64,000 bases of DNA from Neoroseomonas alkaliterrae (GTDB lineage Bacteria; Pseudomonadota; Alphaproteobacteria; Acetobacterales; Acetobacteraceae): the NCBI RefSeq assembly GCF_014199195.1, contig NZ_JACIJE010000002.1, positions 248,001-312,000 on the forward strand. Direction: 5' to 3'. The notes beneath the pieces are model-generated. The model made no database searches, was not told where the DNA came from, and was given only the letters and a program-made list of their open reading frames with translations. Below, in pieces: positions 55,074 through 64,000 of this stretch. Numbering within the stretch: the stretch's first letter is position 1; each line of letters begins with the position of its first letter. A program made the translations under genes and the position numbers.

Positions 55074-56597
55074 CTACCGTCGCCGGCGCCACCACCCAAG
55101 AGCGAATATCACACCGCAGAGCGTCCCCGGGATCCAAAGACCGAGATGCGCGAAGGCCGTCGCCTCGCGCGCCGCCGGCAGGGGCGCGAGCAGCACCGCC
55201 GTCTCCCCGAGCCCCGTGCGGGAAACCAAGCGTCCGCGGGCATCGAACACGGCCGAGATGCCGGTCTGCGCCGCCCGCGCCAGGGGCAGCCCCTCCTCCA
55301 CCGCGCGCAGCCGCGCGGCCGCGAGGTGCTGCCAGGGCCCCGCCGAGATGCCGAACCATGCGTCGTTCGTCACATTCACCAGCCAGGCGGGGCGCTCGGG
55401 CGGCACAACTTTTGCGGGAAATATGACTTCATAGCAGATCAGCGCGCCGAAGGGCGGCAGGGTATCTGCACGTATAGGTTGCAGTTCCGTGCCCGGCGTG
55501 AAATCCATCCCGCCCGGCACAAGGCGGATCGGCACGAGGCCGGAGAGCGGCATGTATTCGCCGAAGGGCACCAGATGCACTTTGTCCGCGACGCCGCGCA
55601 CCTCCCCCGCCGCATCGAGCGCCACCAGGCTGTTGAACACCCGCCGCGCCCGGCCATCCGGCCCGAACTCCGCCCGCACCGTCCCCGCGAGCAGCATCGC
55701 GCCCTGCGGCAGCGCCCCCGCGACCAGGCTGCGCACGGCCGGGTCGTCTGCGAGCAGGAACGGCACCGCCGATTCCGGCCAGATCACCACGAGGCGGTGC
55801 CCCTCAGGCAGCTCGCGCAGGGCGGCCAGTGCGGCCTCCCGCGTGCCCTCGACATAGCGGTGCAGGATCGCCGCGCGCTGGTCCTCGCGCCATTTCAGCT
55901 CCTGCGCGATGTTGCCCTGCACGATCAGCAGCCCCACCGGCTGCGGCGGCGGCTCGGCCGGCCAGAGCCTCGCCGCGCCGAAGGCGGCGAAGCCCGCCAG
56001 GGCCGCCCCGGCGCCCAGCATCGCCCGCCGTCCGAGCATCGGGCTCGCCGCGACCAGCACGGTGGCCAGCGACAGGCCATGCACCCCGATCCAGGCCGCC
56101 GCCTGGACGGGCAGCGCGCCGAAGGCCCAGACCGTGCCCATCAGGTTCCACGGGAAACCCGTGAGCACCACGCCGCGCAGCAGCTCGAAGCCCACCCAGG
56201 CGCCGGCGAAGACCAGCACGCGCGGCCAGCCCTCCCGCGCCTTCCAGGCAAGGGCCGCCGGGCCGGCGGCGAAGACCGCGAGCGGCAGGGCGAGCGCCGG
56301 CACGGCGATGGGCACCAGCCACCAGAAGCGCTCGACCTCGGTCAGGATCGCGTGGGTGATCCAGTAGAGCCCGGCCGCGAAATGCCCCCACCCCCAGGCG
56401 AAGCCGATCCAGAAGGCGCGCTTCCAGCCCGGCGCCGCGCCGACCATCGCGAGCAGGCCCGGCACCGCCAGCAGCAGCACAGGCACGGCATGGACAGGCG
56501 GCAGCGCGAGGGCCGCGAGCGCCCCCAGCCCCGCCGCTGTGACCCACAGCCGCCAGCCCCGCCGGGCGGCGAGATGCCCGAGAACGCGATTCCACAT
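55074..56597 (-). CDS. lnt: Apolipoprotein N-acyltransferase
   Basis: Lnt adds the third acyl chain to lipoproteins in the inner membrane. The 507-residue protein has about six N-terminal helices, then a periplasmic nitrilase domain with the catalytic Glu in VVIWPESAVPF, Lys in DKVHLVPFGEYMP, and Cys in ALICYEVIFP. A final helix ends it. With LolA and the lipoprotein genes seen here, the pathway is active. It is separated from corC by a palindromic element. Confidence 0.95.
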   Translation of the reverse strand: MWNRVLGHLAARRGWRLWVTAAGLGALAALALPPVHAVPVLLLAVPGLLAMVGAAPGWKRAFWIGFAWGWGHFAAGLYWITHAILTEVERFWWLVPIAVPALALPLAVFAAGPAALAWKAREGWPRVLVFAGAWVGFELLRGVVLTGFPWNLMGTVWAFGALPVQAAAWIGVHGLSLATVLVAASPMLGRRAMLGAGAALAGFAAFGAARLWPAEPPPQPVGLLIVQGNIAQELKWREDQRAAILHRYVEGTREAALAALRELPEGHRLVVIWPESAVPFLLADDPAVRSLVAGALPQGAMLLAGTVRAEFGPDGRARRVFNSLVALDAAGEVRGVADKVHLVPFGEYMPLSGLVPIRLVPGGMDFTPGTELQPIRADTLPPFGALICYEVIFPAKVVPPERPAWLVNVTNDAWFGISAGPWQHLAAARLRAVEEGLPLARAAQTGISAVFDARGRLVSRTGLGETAVLLAPLPAAREATAFAHLGLWIPGTLCGVIFALGWWRRRR

Positions 56598-56650
56598 GCG
56601 GAGAGGGTCCTAGTCGGCCAAGACAGGCATGGACAGGGGGGAGGGCGCGG

Positions 56651-56811
56651 CGGGGAGGGCGCCGCCCTCCCCGGACCCCACCCGCCAGAGGCCGAAAGGC
56701 CTCTGGACACCTGAACGGGGGGCGGCGCTTCCACGCAGCCCCGTGACGGGGATTGGTTTCCAAAGGCCTTTCGGCCTTTGGCGGGGGGGCCAGGGGGGCG
56801 GCGCCCCCCTG
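56651..56811. repeat. Facing paired-hairpin element between corC and lnt
   Basis: Left module (reverse): GC hairpin 56651-56673 and CCAGAGGCC-gaaa-GGCCTCTGG (56685-56706). Right module (forward): CCAAAGGCC-tttc-GGCCTTTGG (56760-56781) and CAGGGGGGC-ggc-GCCCCCCTG (56791-56811). An ACGGGG/CCCCGT inner repeat lies between. The whole is symmetric about 56731, like the element at 38577. It lies in a minus-strand operon, downstream of corC. Confidence 0.8.
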
Positions 56812-56846
56812 CGGCCCAGGCTTCGCCGGCCGGCCGCCAAGCCCGC

Positions 56847-57740
56847 CTACTCGGCCGCCGCGCGCTGGCCAGCCTCGCCCGGCCGCCGCACGCGCAGGCG
56901 CCGGATGCGGCGCGCATCGGAATCGAGGATGCGGAACTCCAGCCCCGAGGCGTGGGACACGAGCTCCCCCTTCGCCGGCACCCGCCCCGCGAGGGTGAAG
57001 ACCAGCCCGCCCACCGTGTCTATGTCGGCGGCGCGTTCCTCATCGGTCAGGACCGGACCGACCTGCGCCTCGAAGGCGGCGATCGGCGTCCGCGCGTCGA
57101 GTTCGAGCGTGCCGTCCGGCCGTTCGGTGATGTGGGGTTTGGCGTCCTCGTCGTGCTCGTCGGCGATGTCGCCGACGATGGTCTCCACCAGGTCCTCGAT
57201 GGTGATCAGCCCGTCTATCCCGCCGTATTCGTCCACCACGAGGGCCATGTGGATGCGCGCCTGGCGCATCTGCAGCAGCAGGTCGAGCACCGGGATCGAG
57301 GGCACGACGAAGAGCGGCTTGCGCAGGATGGCCTTGAGGTCGAAGGGCCCCGGCCGCCCCACCGCGGCGAACACGTCCTTGATGTGGACCATGCCCACGA
57401 TGTCGTCGAGGCTCTCGCGATAGACCGGGTAGCGGCTGTGGCCCTCCTTCTGGATCAGCGCGATCGCCTGATCGAGCGTGCAGTCATCGGCCATGGCGAC
57501 GATGTCCGCGCGCGGCAGCATCACGTCATAGGCGGTGGTGCCCTGCAGGCGCAGCACGTTGGACAGCAGCGCGCGCTCATGCGGGCCGAGGTCGCGCGGG
57601 TCGGGCGTGGCGCGCTCGCGCGGCTCCTCGCCGCGCTCGATCAGTTCCTCGACGCGGTCGCGGACCGATTCCGCCTCCTTGCGGCGGAGCAGGGCCTGCA
57701 GCTTCCAGAACAGCCCTGGTCTGGACGAGTCCTCGCTCAT
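56847..57740 (-). CDS. CorC/hemolysin-type CBS-domain protein
   Basis: The 297-residue cytoplasmic protein has two CBS domains (about 65-180, MLPRADIVAMADDCTLDQAIALI through VVPSIPVLDLLLQMRQARIHMALVVDEYGG) and a CorC_HlyC C-terminal domain. It lacks the DUF21 membrane part, as in CorC. It takes part in divalent-cation or membrane homeostasis. The 4-bp overlap with ybeY and the order phoH-ybeY-corC-lnt are conserved. MSEDSSRPGL is the start. Confidence 0.9.
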   Translation of the reverse strand: MSEDSSRPGLFWKLQALLRRKEAESVRDRVEELIERGEEPRERATPDPRDLGPHERALLSNVLRLQGTTAYDVMLPRADIVAMADDCTLDQAIALIQKEGHSRYPVYRESLDDIVGMVHIKDVFAAVGRPGPFDLKAILRKPLFVVPSIPVLDLLLQMRQARIHMALVVDEYGGIDGLITIEDLVETIVGDIADEHDEDAKPHITERPDGTLELDARTPIAAFEAQVGPVLTDEERAADIDTVGGLVFTLAGRVPAKGELVSHASGLEFRILDSDARRIRRLRVRRPGEAGQRAAAE

Positions 57741-58291
57741 GGCCCGCCCCGCTGGCGCTGGGCCGCGCGGCCCTCCTTCCAGGGGTTGGGCAGGCCGAGG
57801 CGGCGCATCACGCGGGCCTCGGCGCGCTCCATCCGTCGCGCCTGCCCGGCGGCGAGGTGGTCGTGCCCCGCGAGGTGCAGCGCGCCATGCGCGACCAGAT
57901 GCGCGAGATGCGCCGCGGGGTGGCGCCCCGCCTCGCGCGCCTCGCGCCGCACCACGCCGAGGGCGAGCGCGACATCGCCCAGATGGCCCGGCATGGCGGC
58001 GGGGAAGGAGAGCACGTTGGTCGGCTTGGCCTTGGCGCGATGCTGCCCGTTCAGCCGCTTCACCGTCCCGTCGTCGGCCAGCAGCACGGTCATCGCGCCG
58101 GCCGCGCCCGCTTCGCGCAGGGCGGCCTCGGCGGCCCGGCGCGCCAGCGCCTCGGGCCGCTTCACGGCGGCGCGCCAACCCGGCGCCGCCAGGATCACGG
58201 AGATCTCCGCCCCCTCCGCCGATCCGTTCCGAAGCCCGGCTTGGCCGCGCGGAATGCGGCCACGGCCGGGACGGCTACTTCCCGGTTCCAT
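57737..58291 (-). CDS. ybeY: Endoribonuclease YbeY
   Basis: The 184-residue metal-dependent RNase matures 16S rRNA and takes part in ribosome quality control. It carries the family signature HLVAHGALHLAGHDH with the three metal His residues. The N-terminal 30 residues ([17 protein letters not shown]) are unlike the family and may be non-native, so a start downstream is possible. Its first 17 bases overlap the phoH end. Confidence 0.9.
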   Translation of the reverse strand: MEPGSSRPGRGRIPRGQAGLRNGSAEGAEISVILAAPGWRAAVKRPEALARRAAEAALREAGAAGAMTVLLADDGTVKRLNGQHRAKAKPTNVLSFPAAMPGHLGDVALALGVVRREAREAGRHPAAHLAHLVAHGALHLAGHDHLAAGQARRMERAEARVMRRLGLPNPWKEGRAAQRQRGGP

Positions 58292-59324
58292 CCTTCTCCT
58301 TCTTCGCCCGGTTCCGTTCGTCGGTGCGCCCGTAGGCGGCGACGATCCGGGCCACCAGGGGGTGCCTTACCACATCCCGCTCCGCGAATCTCGCGACTCC
58401 GATGCCCTGAACCCCTTCGAGGATCCTGAGCGCCTCGGCGAGGCCCGAGGGCTGGCCCGAGGGCAGGTCCACCTGGGTCGGGTCCCCGGTGATGACCATG
58501 CGCGATCCCTCCCCCATGCGGGTGAGGAACATCTTCATCTGCGCGGGCGTGGTGTTCTGCGCCTCGTCCAGGATGGCGTAGCAGTGCGCAAGCGTGCGGC
58601 CGCGCATGAAGGCCAGCGGCGCGATCTCGATCTCGCCGCGCTCGATGCGCTTGGCCACCTGGTCGGGCGGCAGCATGTCGTTCAGCGCGTCGTAGAGCGG
58701 GCGGAGATAGGGATCCACCTTCTCCTTCATGTCGCCGGGCAGGAAGCCGAGCCGCTCGCCCGCCTCGACCGCGGGGCGGGAGAGCACGATCCGGTCCACC
58801 CGGCCCGTCTGCAGCAGCGCCACCCCCTGCGCCACCGCGAGATAGGTCTTGCCCGTGCCCGCCGGGCCGATGCCGAAGACCATCTCGTGGCTCGCGAGCA
58901 TCTCGATATAGGCGCCCTGGGCGGGGGAGCGCGGCGCGATGGCGCCCTTGCGGGTGCGGATCGCGGGCAGGTCGCGCAGCGGCAGGCGGGGCTCGCCCTG
59001 CTCGGCGCCGCCTTCGGCGAGCCGCAGCGCCGCCTCCACCTCCGCCGTGCCCACATGCTGGCCCTGCTCGAGCCGCTTCCAGAGCGCGAGCAGCGCCGCT
59101 TCCGCCATCTCGGTCCGCTCCGCCCCGCCCGAGATGGCGATGCGGTTCCCGCGCGAGGACAATCGGACGCCGAGCACCTGCTCGATCCGCGCCAGATGCC
59201 GGTCGTGCTCCCCATGCAGGAGCGGCAGCAGCACGTTGTCGTCGAATTGCAGCGTGACGGAGCGTTGCTCGATCGGGCTGCGGGGCTCGGCGGCGCGGAA
59301 GGCGAGGCTGGTGGTGGCGGTCAA
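58275..59324 (-). CDS. PhoH-like ATPase (YbeZ)
   Basis: The 349-residue protein has Walker [14 protein letters not shown], Walker B-like [17 protein letters not shown] and [15 protein letters not shown]. An N-terminal KH-like region precedes it. PhoH/YbeZ works with YbeY in RNA processing. It starts in an ATGA overlap with miaB. Confidence 0.93.
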   Translation of the reverse strand: MTATTSLAFRAAEPRSPIEQRSVTLQFDDNVLLPLLHGEHDRHLARIEQVLGVRLSSRGNRIAISGGAERTEMAEAALLALWKRLEQGQHVGTAEVEAALRLAEGGAEQGEPRLPLRDLPAIRTRKGAIAPRSPAQGAYIEMLASHEMVFGIGPAGTGKTYLAVAQGVALLQTGRVDRIVLSRPAVEAGERLGFLPGDMKEKVDPYLRPLYDALNDMLPPDQVAKRIERGEIEIAPLAFMRGRTLAHCYAILDEAQNTTPAQMKMFLTRMGEGSRMVITGDPTQVDLPSGQPSGLAEALRILEGVQGIGVARFAERDVVRHPLVARIVAAYGRTDERNRAKKEKDGTGK

Positions 59325-60706
59325 GCGGCGTCTCTCTCCCTGCTCTGGTCGTGGAGGGGCGCGGCGAGCGCCCCGGTGAGGGAATTGGGGTGCCCGGCGA
59401 GGATCTTCACCGGCACGATGCGGCCGGCGAGGCTCTCCGGCCCCTCGAAATGCACGGGGTTCAGCCAGGGGGTGCGGCCGGCCATCTGCCCCGGGTGGCG
59501 GCCCGGGCCGGTGACCAGCACATCGGCCACCATCCCGGCGCGGGAGCGGTTGAAGGCGGTCTGCTGTTCGCGCAGCAGGGCCTGGATCTCGGCCAGGCGC
59601 GCGTCCTTCGCCGCCTCCTCCACCTGGCCGGCCATGGTCGCGGCCGGCGTGCCGGGGCGGGCGGAATACTTGAAGGAGAAGGCCTGGGCGAAGCCGACGG
59701 CGCGGATCAGCGCCATGGTCGCGGCGTGGTCGGCCTCGGTCTCGCCGGGATGGCCCGCGATGATGTCGGTCGAGAGCGCGAGGTCGGGCCGCGCGGCGCG
59801 CAGCCGCTCCACGAGGCGCAGGTAGTCGTCCGCCGTGTGCCCGCGGTTCATCATGCGCAGCACGCGGTCGCTGCCCGACTGCACCGGCAGGTGCAGGAAG
59901 GGCATCAGCGCCGGCACCTCGGCATGGGCGGCGATCAAATCCTCGTCCATGTCGCGCGGGTGGGAGGTGGTGTAGCGGATGCGCGCCAGCCCCTCGACCT
60001 CGGCCAGGCTGCGCACGAGCCGCCCGAGGCCCCAGGCGCGCCCGTCCGGCCCTTCGCCATGGAAGGCGTTGACGTTCTGGCCGAGCAGCGTGATCTCCCG
60101 CGCGCCCAGCGCCACGAGTCGCCGCGCCTCGGCCAGGATGGCCGCGACCGGGCGCGAGTATTCCGCCCCGCGCGTGTAGGGCACCACGCAGAAGGAGCAG
60201 AACTTGTCGCAGCCCTCCTGGATGGTCAGGAAGGCGGTCACGCCCTGCGGCGCGGCGGTCTCGGGCAGGTGGTCGAACTTGTCCTCGGGCGGGAACTCGG
60301 TCTCGATCACCGCACCCGCGGCGCGGGCGGCGCGGGCGACCATCTCCGGCAGCCGGTGGTAGGATTGGGGCCCAAGCACGATGTCCACCCAGGGGGCGCG
60401 GGCGGTGATCTCCGCACCTTCGGCCTGGGCGACGCAGCCGGCGACCGCGATCACCATCTCCCCGCCGCGCGCCTGCTTGGCCTCGCGCAGCCGGCCGAGG
60501 TCGGAGAACACCTTCTCCGTCGCCTTCTCGCGGATGTGGCAGGTGTTGAGGATGACCATGTCGGCCTCCTCCACGCTCTCGGTCGGCGCGTAGCCGAGCG
60601 GGGCCAGCACATCCGCCATGCGGGCGCTGTCATAGACATTCATCTGGCAGCCCCAGGTGCGGATCAGCAGGCGCTTGCGGGCAGGGGTGCCGGTGGTGTC
60701 GGTCAT
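59321..60706 (-). CDS. miaB: tRNA-2-methylthio-N6-dimethylallyladenosine synthase MiaB
   Basis: The 461-residue radical-SAM enzyme methylthiolates i6A37 in tRNA. It has the N-terminal cluster cysteines ([28 protein letters not shown]), the SAM cluster C-x3-C-x2-C in [17 protein letters not shown], and a C-terminal TRAM domain. It overlaps phoH by 4 bp. 190 bp separate it from the acyltransferase upstream, so its promoter may lie there. Confidence 0.95.
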   Translation of the reverse strand: MTDTTGTPARKRLLIRTWGCQMNVYDSARMADVLAPLGYAPTESVEEADMVILNTCHIREKATEKVFSDLGRLREAKQARGGEMVIAVAGCVAQAEGAEITARAPWVDIVLGPQSYHRLPEMVARAARAAGAVIETEFPPEDKFDHLPETAAPQGVTAFLTIQEGCDKFCSFCVVPYTRGAEYSRPVAAILAEARRLVALGAREITLLGQNVNAFHGEGPDGRAWGLGRLVRSLAEVEGLARIRYTTSHPRDMDEDLIAAHAEVPALMPFLHLPVQSGSDRVLRMMNRGHTADDYLRLVERLRAARPDLALSTDIIAGHPGETEADHAATMALIRAVGFAQAFSFKYSARPGTPAATMAGQVEEAAKDARLAEIQALLREQQTAFNRSRAGMVADVLVTGPGRHPGQMAGRTPWLNPVHFEGPESLAGRIVPVKILAGHPNSLTGALAAPLHDQSRERDAA

Positions 60707-60896
60707 TCGGGGTCAGGCTCCGCCGGCTCCGCCGCTCTCGGCGCGGCGAAGGCAGGCGGGGGAGATGCGCAGCGGCGCGGCGCGGGTCAAGCGACCTCGG
60801 GACCGGAGCGGACCGTCATGGCGGCAGCCTGGACGGGCGCTCCGTGTCGGGTCAAGCATGGCGGCGAGGGCGGGGCAGGGGTGTGTCCCGCCGGAC

Positions 60897-61829
60897 TCAG
60901 GCCCCGGCGGCCCCGGGCGGGCGCAGGGCGAGCGGCTGCGCGGGCCGGTTCTGCCGCAGGAGGGCCGCGCCCTCGGCGACCACCTCGCTCGCCGCCGCGG
61001 TCAGGGCCTTGCGGTCGGGGAAGGCGGCGGGGTCGGCGGGCTCGTGCAGCAGCACCGTGGCGCGGGCGCCGGAGCGGCGGGCGATGCGCCAGAAATGCGT
61101 CGCGATGTCCATGTCGCCATACCAGGCGAAGAGCGGCCGGTCGCGCCGGCAGGCCGGCAGGCCGCCGAGCCGGTCATAGACCAGCGAGACGGGCTGGACC
61201 TCGCGCGCCGCGCTCGCCACAGCGAGGAAGGAGGAGCGGAAGGGCAGCACCCGCGTGCCGTCGTTCGAGGTGCCCTCGGGGAAGAGGATGATGCTGTCGC
61301 CGGCGGCGAGGCGTTCCTGGATCGCCTCGGTCTCCTTGCCGGTGCCGCTGCGCTTGCGGCTGACGAAGACGGTGCGGCCGAGCCGGGCCACCAGCCCGAC
61401 CACCGGCCACTGGCCGACCTCGGCCTTGGAGACGAAGGCCGCCTCGAGCACGCTGCCGAGCACCAGGATGTCGAGCCAGGAGGAATGGTTCGACACGAAC
61501 AGCACGGAGGGCCCGCGGGAGGGCGTGCCGACCACCTGCACCTTCAGCCCGATCAGCCGGCACAGCACGGCGTGATACCGCCGCCCGAAGGCGATCGAGG
61601 CGCGGCCCGGCAGCCGGATCAGCACGGCCTGGATCGGAATGGCGACGAGCGTCCAGAGCACCGCGAGCACGATCCGCCGGATCGCGCGCAGCCGCCCGCC
61701 CATCGGGCGCGGCTCCATCACGTCCGCCCAGGCCGCGCCCGGGATCCAGGGCTGGAAATTCAGCGGCGAGGCGCGCCGCAGGCGGCGCGGCTTGAGGGCT
61801 TCCTCGGGGGCGCGGGCGACGGCTTCCAT
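60897..61829 (-). CDS. 1-acyl-sn-glycerol-3-phosphate acyltransferase family protein
   Basis: The 310-residue membrane acyltransferase has the H-x4-D motif NHSSWLD and FPEGTSNDG, both required for the PlsC fold. One or two N-terminal hydrophobic helices (RIVLAVLWTLVAIPIQAVLI) precede it. It likely makes phosphatidic acid, or acylates lyso- or ornithine lipids. The start MEAVARAPEE is taken; the frame reaches 61916. Confidence 0.87.
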   Translation of the reverse strand: MEAVARAPEEALKPRRLRRASPLNFQPWIPGAAWADVMEPRPMGGRLRAIRRIVLAVLWTLVAIPIQAVLIRLPGRASIAFGRRYHAVLCRLIGLKVQVVGTPSRGPSVLFVSNHSSWLDILVLGSVLEAAFVSKAEVGQWPVVGLVARLGRTVFVSRKRSGTGKETEAIQERLAAGDSIILFPEGTSNDGTRVLPFRSSFLAVASAAREVQPVSLVYDRLGGLPACRRDRPLFAWYGDMDIATHFWRIARRSGARATVLLHEPADPAAFPDRKALTAAASEVVAEGAALLRQNRPAQPLALRPPGAAGA

Positions 61830-61976
61830 CAATCGCCACCTAGCGCGCCCTTCATGGCGCGGCAATGAAGGGCGCGCGACGGATCGGTGAAACCCGCGGC
61901 CGTCCCGGGGCCGCATGCCGCCGGGGCGACCGCGCGCGTCAGCCGCGGCCGAAGCCAGCCCCTTGCCGGCCGCGCG

Positions 61977-63041
61977 TCAGCCGCGCCCGACGCCCCCGTC
62001 CAGCGCCCCGCCGAGCGCCGCGGGATCGAGCCCGTCCAGCAGCGGATTGGCCGCGAGGTCGAGGCCCGTCAGCGCCGCCAGCGCGGTGACCACCGCGGCG
62101 GTGACCGGCATCGCCACCCCCTTCGCCGCCGCAAGCCGCAGCCAGGCCGAGAGGCCGAAGGGGATGTCCTCGGTCAGGTAGCGCGTGGCCACCGCCGTCG
62201 GCCCCATCACCGCCCCGGCCGAGGCCGCGATGGCCGCGGTCATCTCCGCCAGCGGGGCGAGCGGCACGCCATTGGCCCGGTGCAGATAGGCCGCGACGCC
62301 GTCCACCCGCACGCCCCAGGCGGCCGCGAGCGCGGCGCGCTCGGCATCGAGCGCCTCCATCAGCCGGCAGACCGCGGGCGTCATCATCTCGTACTGGTTC
62401 CAAGCCTCGGCCCGCTCCATGCGGGTGAGGTTGGCGAGCGCCAGCGCGCCATGGGTGATGGGGTTGGCGTTGCCGAGCGCGACTTCCAGCACGTTGGTCG
62501 CGGCCGGGCAGAGCGTGCCGAACAGCTCCTGCACGAGCGCGCCCATCTCCGCCGCCGCCGCCGCCGGCAGGGCGGCGATCGGCACCTCGCTGCGCACCAG
62601 CGTGACGCGCACCGCATCGGGGCCGATGCGCCGCCCGCCCGCGGGCGTGGTGGCCATGGCGCCAAGCGGCGCGCGGCCCGGCGCGCCCCCGAGGTCCGCG
62701 CGCAGGCCATCGAGCACCAGCGGCGCGAGCGAGAGCGCCGGGGTCAGGACCAGCGGCAGGCTGTCGGGCAGCGCCGCGGCGATGCGCGGCAGCAGGGCGG
62801 CATGGGCATGGGCCGGCACGGCGAGCAGCGCGGCATCGGCCCCCGCGAAGGCCTCGGCAAGCGTGGCGGCGACGGCGACCGGCACCTCGGCGGCGATCAG
62901 CCCCTCCGCCCGCAGCCGCCCCCCGATCCCGCGCGTGCCGGCGCCCGAGGGCGAGAACAGCACCGCCTCATGCCCGCGCCGCGCGGCCAGCACCGCGCAG
63001 ATCGGCCCCACCGCGCCCGCCCCGAGGATCGCCACGCGCAT
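61977..63041 (-). CDS. NAD/NADP octopine/nopaline-dehydrogenase-like enzyme
   Basis: The 354-residue protein has VAILGAGAVGPICAVLAARRGHE, then AMATTPAGGRRIG. The C-terminal helical domain has NANPITHGALALANLTRME and a His (PITH) of the octopine-dehydrogenase type. Related ketopantoate-reductase-fold enzymes act on opines, ketopantoate or mannitol-type substrates. It is divergent from the Bug protein gene on the right. Confidence 0.83.
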   Translation of the reverse strand: MRVAILGAGAVGPICAVLAARRGHEAVLFSPSGAGTRGIGGRLRAEGLIAAEVPVAVAATLAEAFAGADAALLAVPAHAHAALLPRIAAALPDSLPLVLTPALSLAPLVLDGLRADLGGAPGRAPLGAMATTPAGGRRIGPDAVRVTLVRSEVPIAALPAAAAAEMGALVQELFGTLCPAATNVLEVALGNANPITHGALALANLTRMERAEAWNQYEMMTPAVCRLMEALDAERAALAAAWGVRVDGVAAYLHRANGVPLAPLAEMTAAIAASAGAVMGPTAVATRYLTEDIPFGLSAWLRLAAAKGVAMPVTAAVVTALAALTGLDLAANPLLDGLDPAALGGALDGGVGRG

Positions 63042-63153
63042 CGCCCGCCTCCCGCCGCCGGCCGGGTTCCTGCCCGGGCCGCTTGCCGCGCGCAATGCTT
63101 GCGGCCGGGGCCGGCGCGTTCCAGCATCGCGGGTCCATAACAGGAACCCCGCC

Positions 63154-64000
63154 ATGACGCTGCACCGCCGGGCGCTGATCGCCGCGCCGCTCGCCCTCGC
63201 CCCGATCGCCGCCGGCGCCCAGGGCCCATGGCCGGACCGCCCGGTGCGCCTCGTGGTGCCGACCGCCGGCGGCGCGGGCACCGCCGACACGCTGGCGCGC
63301 ATCCTGACCCAGGAGCTCGACAAGCGCCTGCCGCACCGGATGGTGGTGGAGAACCGGCCCGGGGCGAACGGCAATGTCGGCGCGACGCTCGTCGCGCGCA
63401 GCCCGGCCGACGGCTACACCTTCCTCTGGGGCTGGGCGGGCACGCTCGCCACCAACCCGAGCCTCTACCGCGAGACCGGCTTCGACCCGGTGCGCGACTT
63501 CGAGCCGGTGGTGCTGGTGGGCAACGTGCCGAACATCCTGGTGGTGAACCGGCAGCTCGGCCCGCGCACCCTCGCGGAATTCACCGCCTTCGCCCGGGCC
63601 AATCCGGGGCGGATCAATTTCGGCTCCACCGGCAACGGTTCCTCGATGCATCTCGCGGGCGAGCTCTACCGCCAGATGACCCGCACCGAGATGCAGCACG
63701 TGCCCTATTCCGGGCCGGCGGCGGCGGTGACGGACCTGCTCTCGGACCGCATCCAGGCGATGTTCAACCTGGTCACCGGCGCGCTGCCGCTGATCCGTGG
63801 CGGGCAGGTGGTGCCGATCGCGATCCTCGATGACCGCCGCGCGCCGCAACTGCCCGACGTGCCGACCACCGCCGAGCTCGGCATGGCGGGGCTGACCTTC
63901 GGCACCTGGTTCATGGTGATGGCGCCCAAGGGCACGCCCGAGCCGGTGGTGAACCGGCTGAACGCGCTCATCAACGAGGTGCTCGCCGAGGCCGAGGCGC
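63154..64000 (+). CDS. Tripartite tricarboxylate transporter (Bug) binding protein, cut by window end
   Basis: The 282 visible residues carry a signal peptide (MTLHRRALIAAPLALAPIAAGAQ), RPVRLVVPTAGGAGTADTLARILTQEL, MVVENRPGANGNVGATLVAR, VPYSGPAAAVTDLLSDRIQAMF, and PDVPTTAELGMAGLTFGTW. This is the complete Bug layout except for the last about 40 residues. AGGA 9 nt before the ATG supports the start. It is divergent from the octopine-dehydrogenase-like gene, whose substrate might be related. Confidence 0.9.
   Translation, partial: MTLHRRALIAAPLALAPIAAGAQGPWPDRPVRLVVPTAGGAGTADTLARILTQELDKRLPHRMVVENRPGANGNVGATLVARSPADGYTFLWGWAGTLATNPSLYRETGFDPVRDFEPVVLVGNVPNILVVNRQLGPRTLAEFTAFARANPGRINFGSTGNGSSMHLAGELYRQMTRTEMQHVPYSGPAAAVTDLLSDRIQAMFNLVTGALPLIRGGQVVPIAILDDRRAPQLPDVPTTAELGMAGLTFGTWFMVMAPKGTPEPVVNRLNALINEVLAEAEA

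Overview
The window is a GC-rich (roughly 70 percent), densely coded chromosomal segment. It fits an alphaproteobacterium of the Rhodospirillales/Acetobacteraceae type, Roseomonas-like. This rests on three things: the lpaAT-miaB-phoH-ybeY-corC-lnt-HTH order, two stand-alone tripartite-tricarboxylate (Bug) binding proteins, and a 1558-residue NAD-glutamate dehydrogenase. No tRNA, rRNA, CRISPR array, transposase or phage gene was recognised. The family assignment is an inference from gene content, not from a search.

Layout. 0-5 kb: end of a trypsin-like protease, a GT4 glycosyltransferase, an L,D-transpeptidase, ribA, and a divergent OmpR-type regulator coupled to an AhpD-like protein. 5-15 kb: a DUF2235 hydrolase, glnK-amtB (nitrogen sensing and ammonium uptake) with a sigma54-like site, a UbiH-type hydroxylase, lolA, ftsK, and a Crp/Fnr regulator with a small YgaP-like protein. 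15-27 kb: a class A penicillin-binding protein coupled to a small histidine-phosphotransfer-like protein, a Bug binding protein, a GMC oxidoreductase, a divergent LysR/DoxX pair, and the large glutamate dehydrogenase. 27-36.6 kb: a JmjC oxygenase, three secreted proteins (one built of five two-cysteine repeats), a broken reductase gene, opgH, a fasciclin lipoprotein, and lutB-lutC-smr. 36.7-42 kb: an inositol-phosphatase-like gene, an OmpA-like gene and a MotA/MotB-like pair, then efp. 42-48 kb: SDR and MaoC, a potassium channel, a 3-hydroxyisobutyrate-dehydrogenase-like enzyme, and etfB-etfA-hbd. 48-54 kb: an MFS transporter, a long mechanosensitive channel, and a pseudouridine synthase/PfkB pair with overlapping divergent start codons. 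54-64 kb: an HTH regulator, lnt, corC, ybeY, phoH, miaB, an acyltransferase, an octopine-dehydrogenase-like enzyme, and a second Bug protein cut by the window end.

The main unexplained structure is intergenic. One class is a 78-bp palindromic repeat (two copies) that ends on the stop codon of a minus-strand gene in a convergent pair. The other is a family of paired hairpins with compensatory base changes. Some of these are arranged as large nested dyads, and one sits between the MotA-like and MotB-like genes. The most unusual protein is the five-repeat, ten-cysteine secreted protein at 28.8-30.3 kb.
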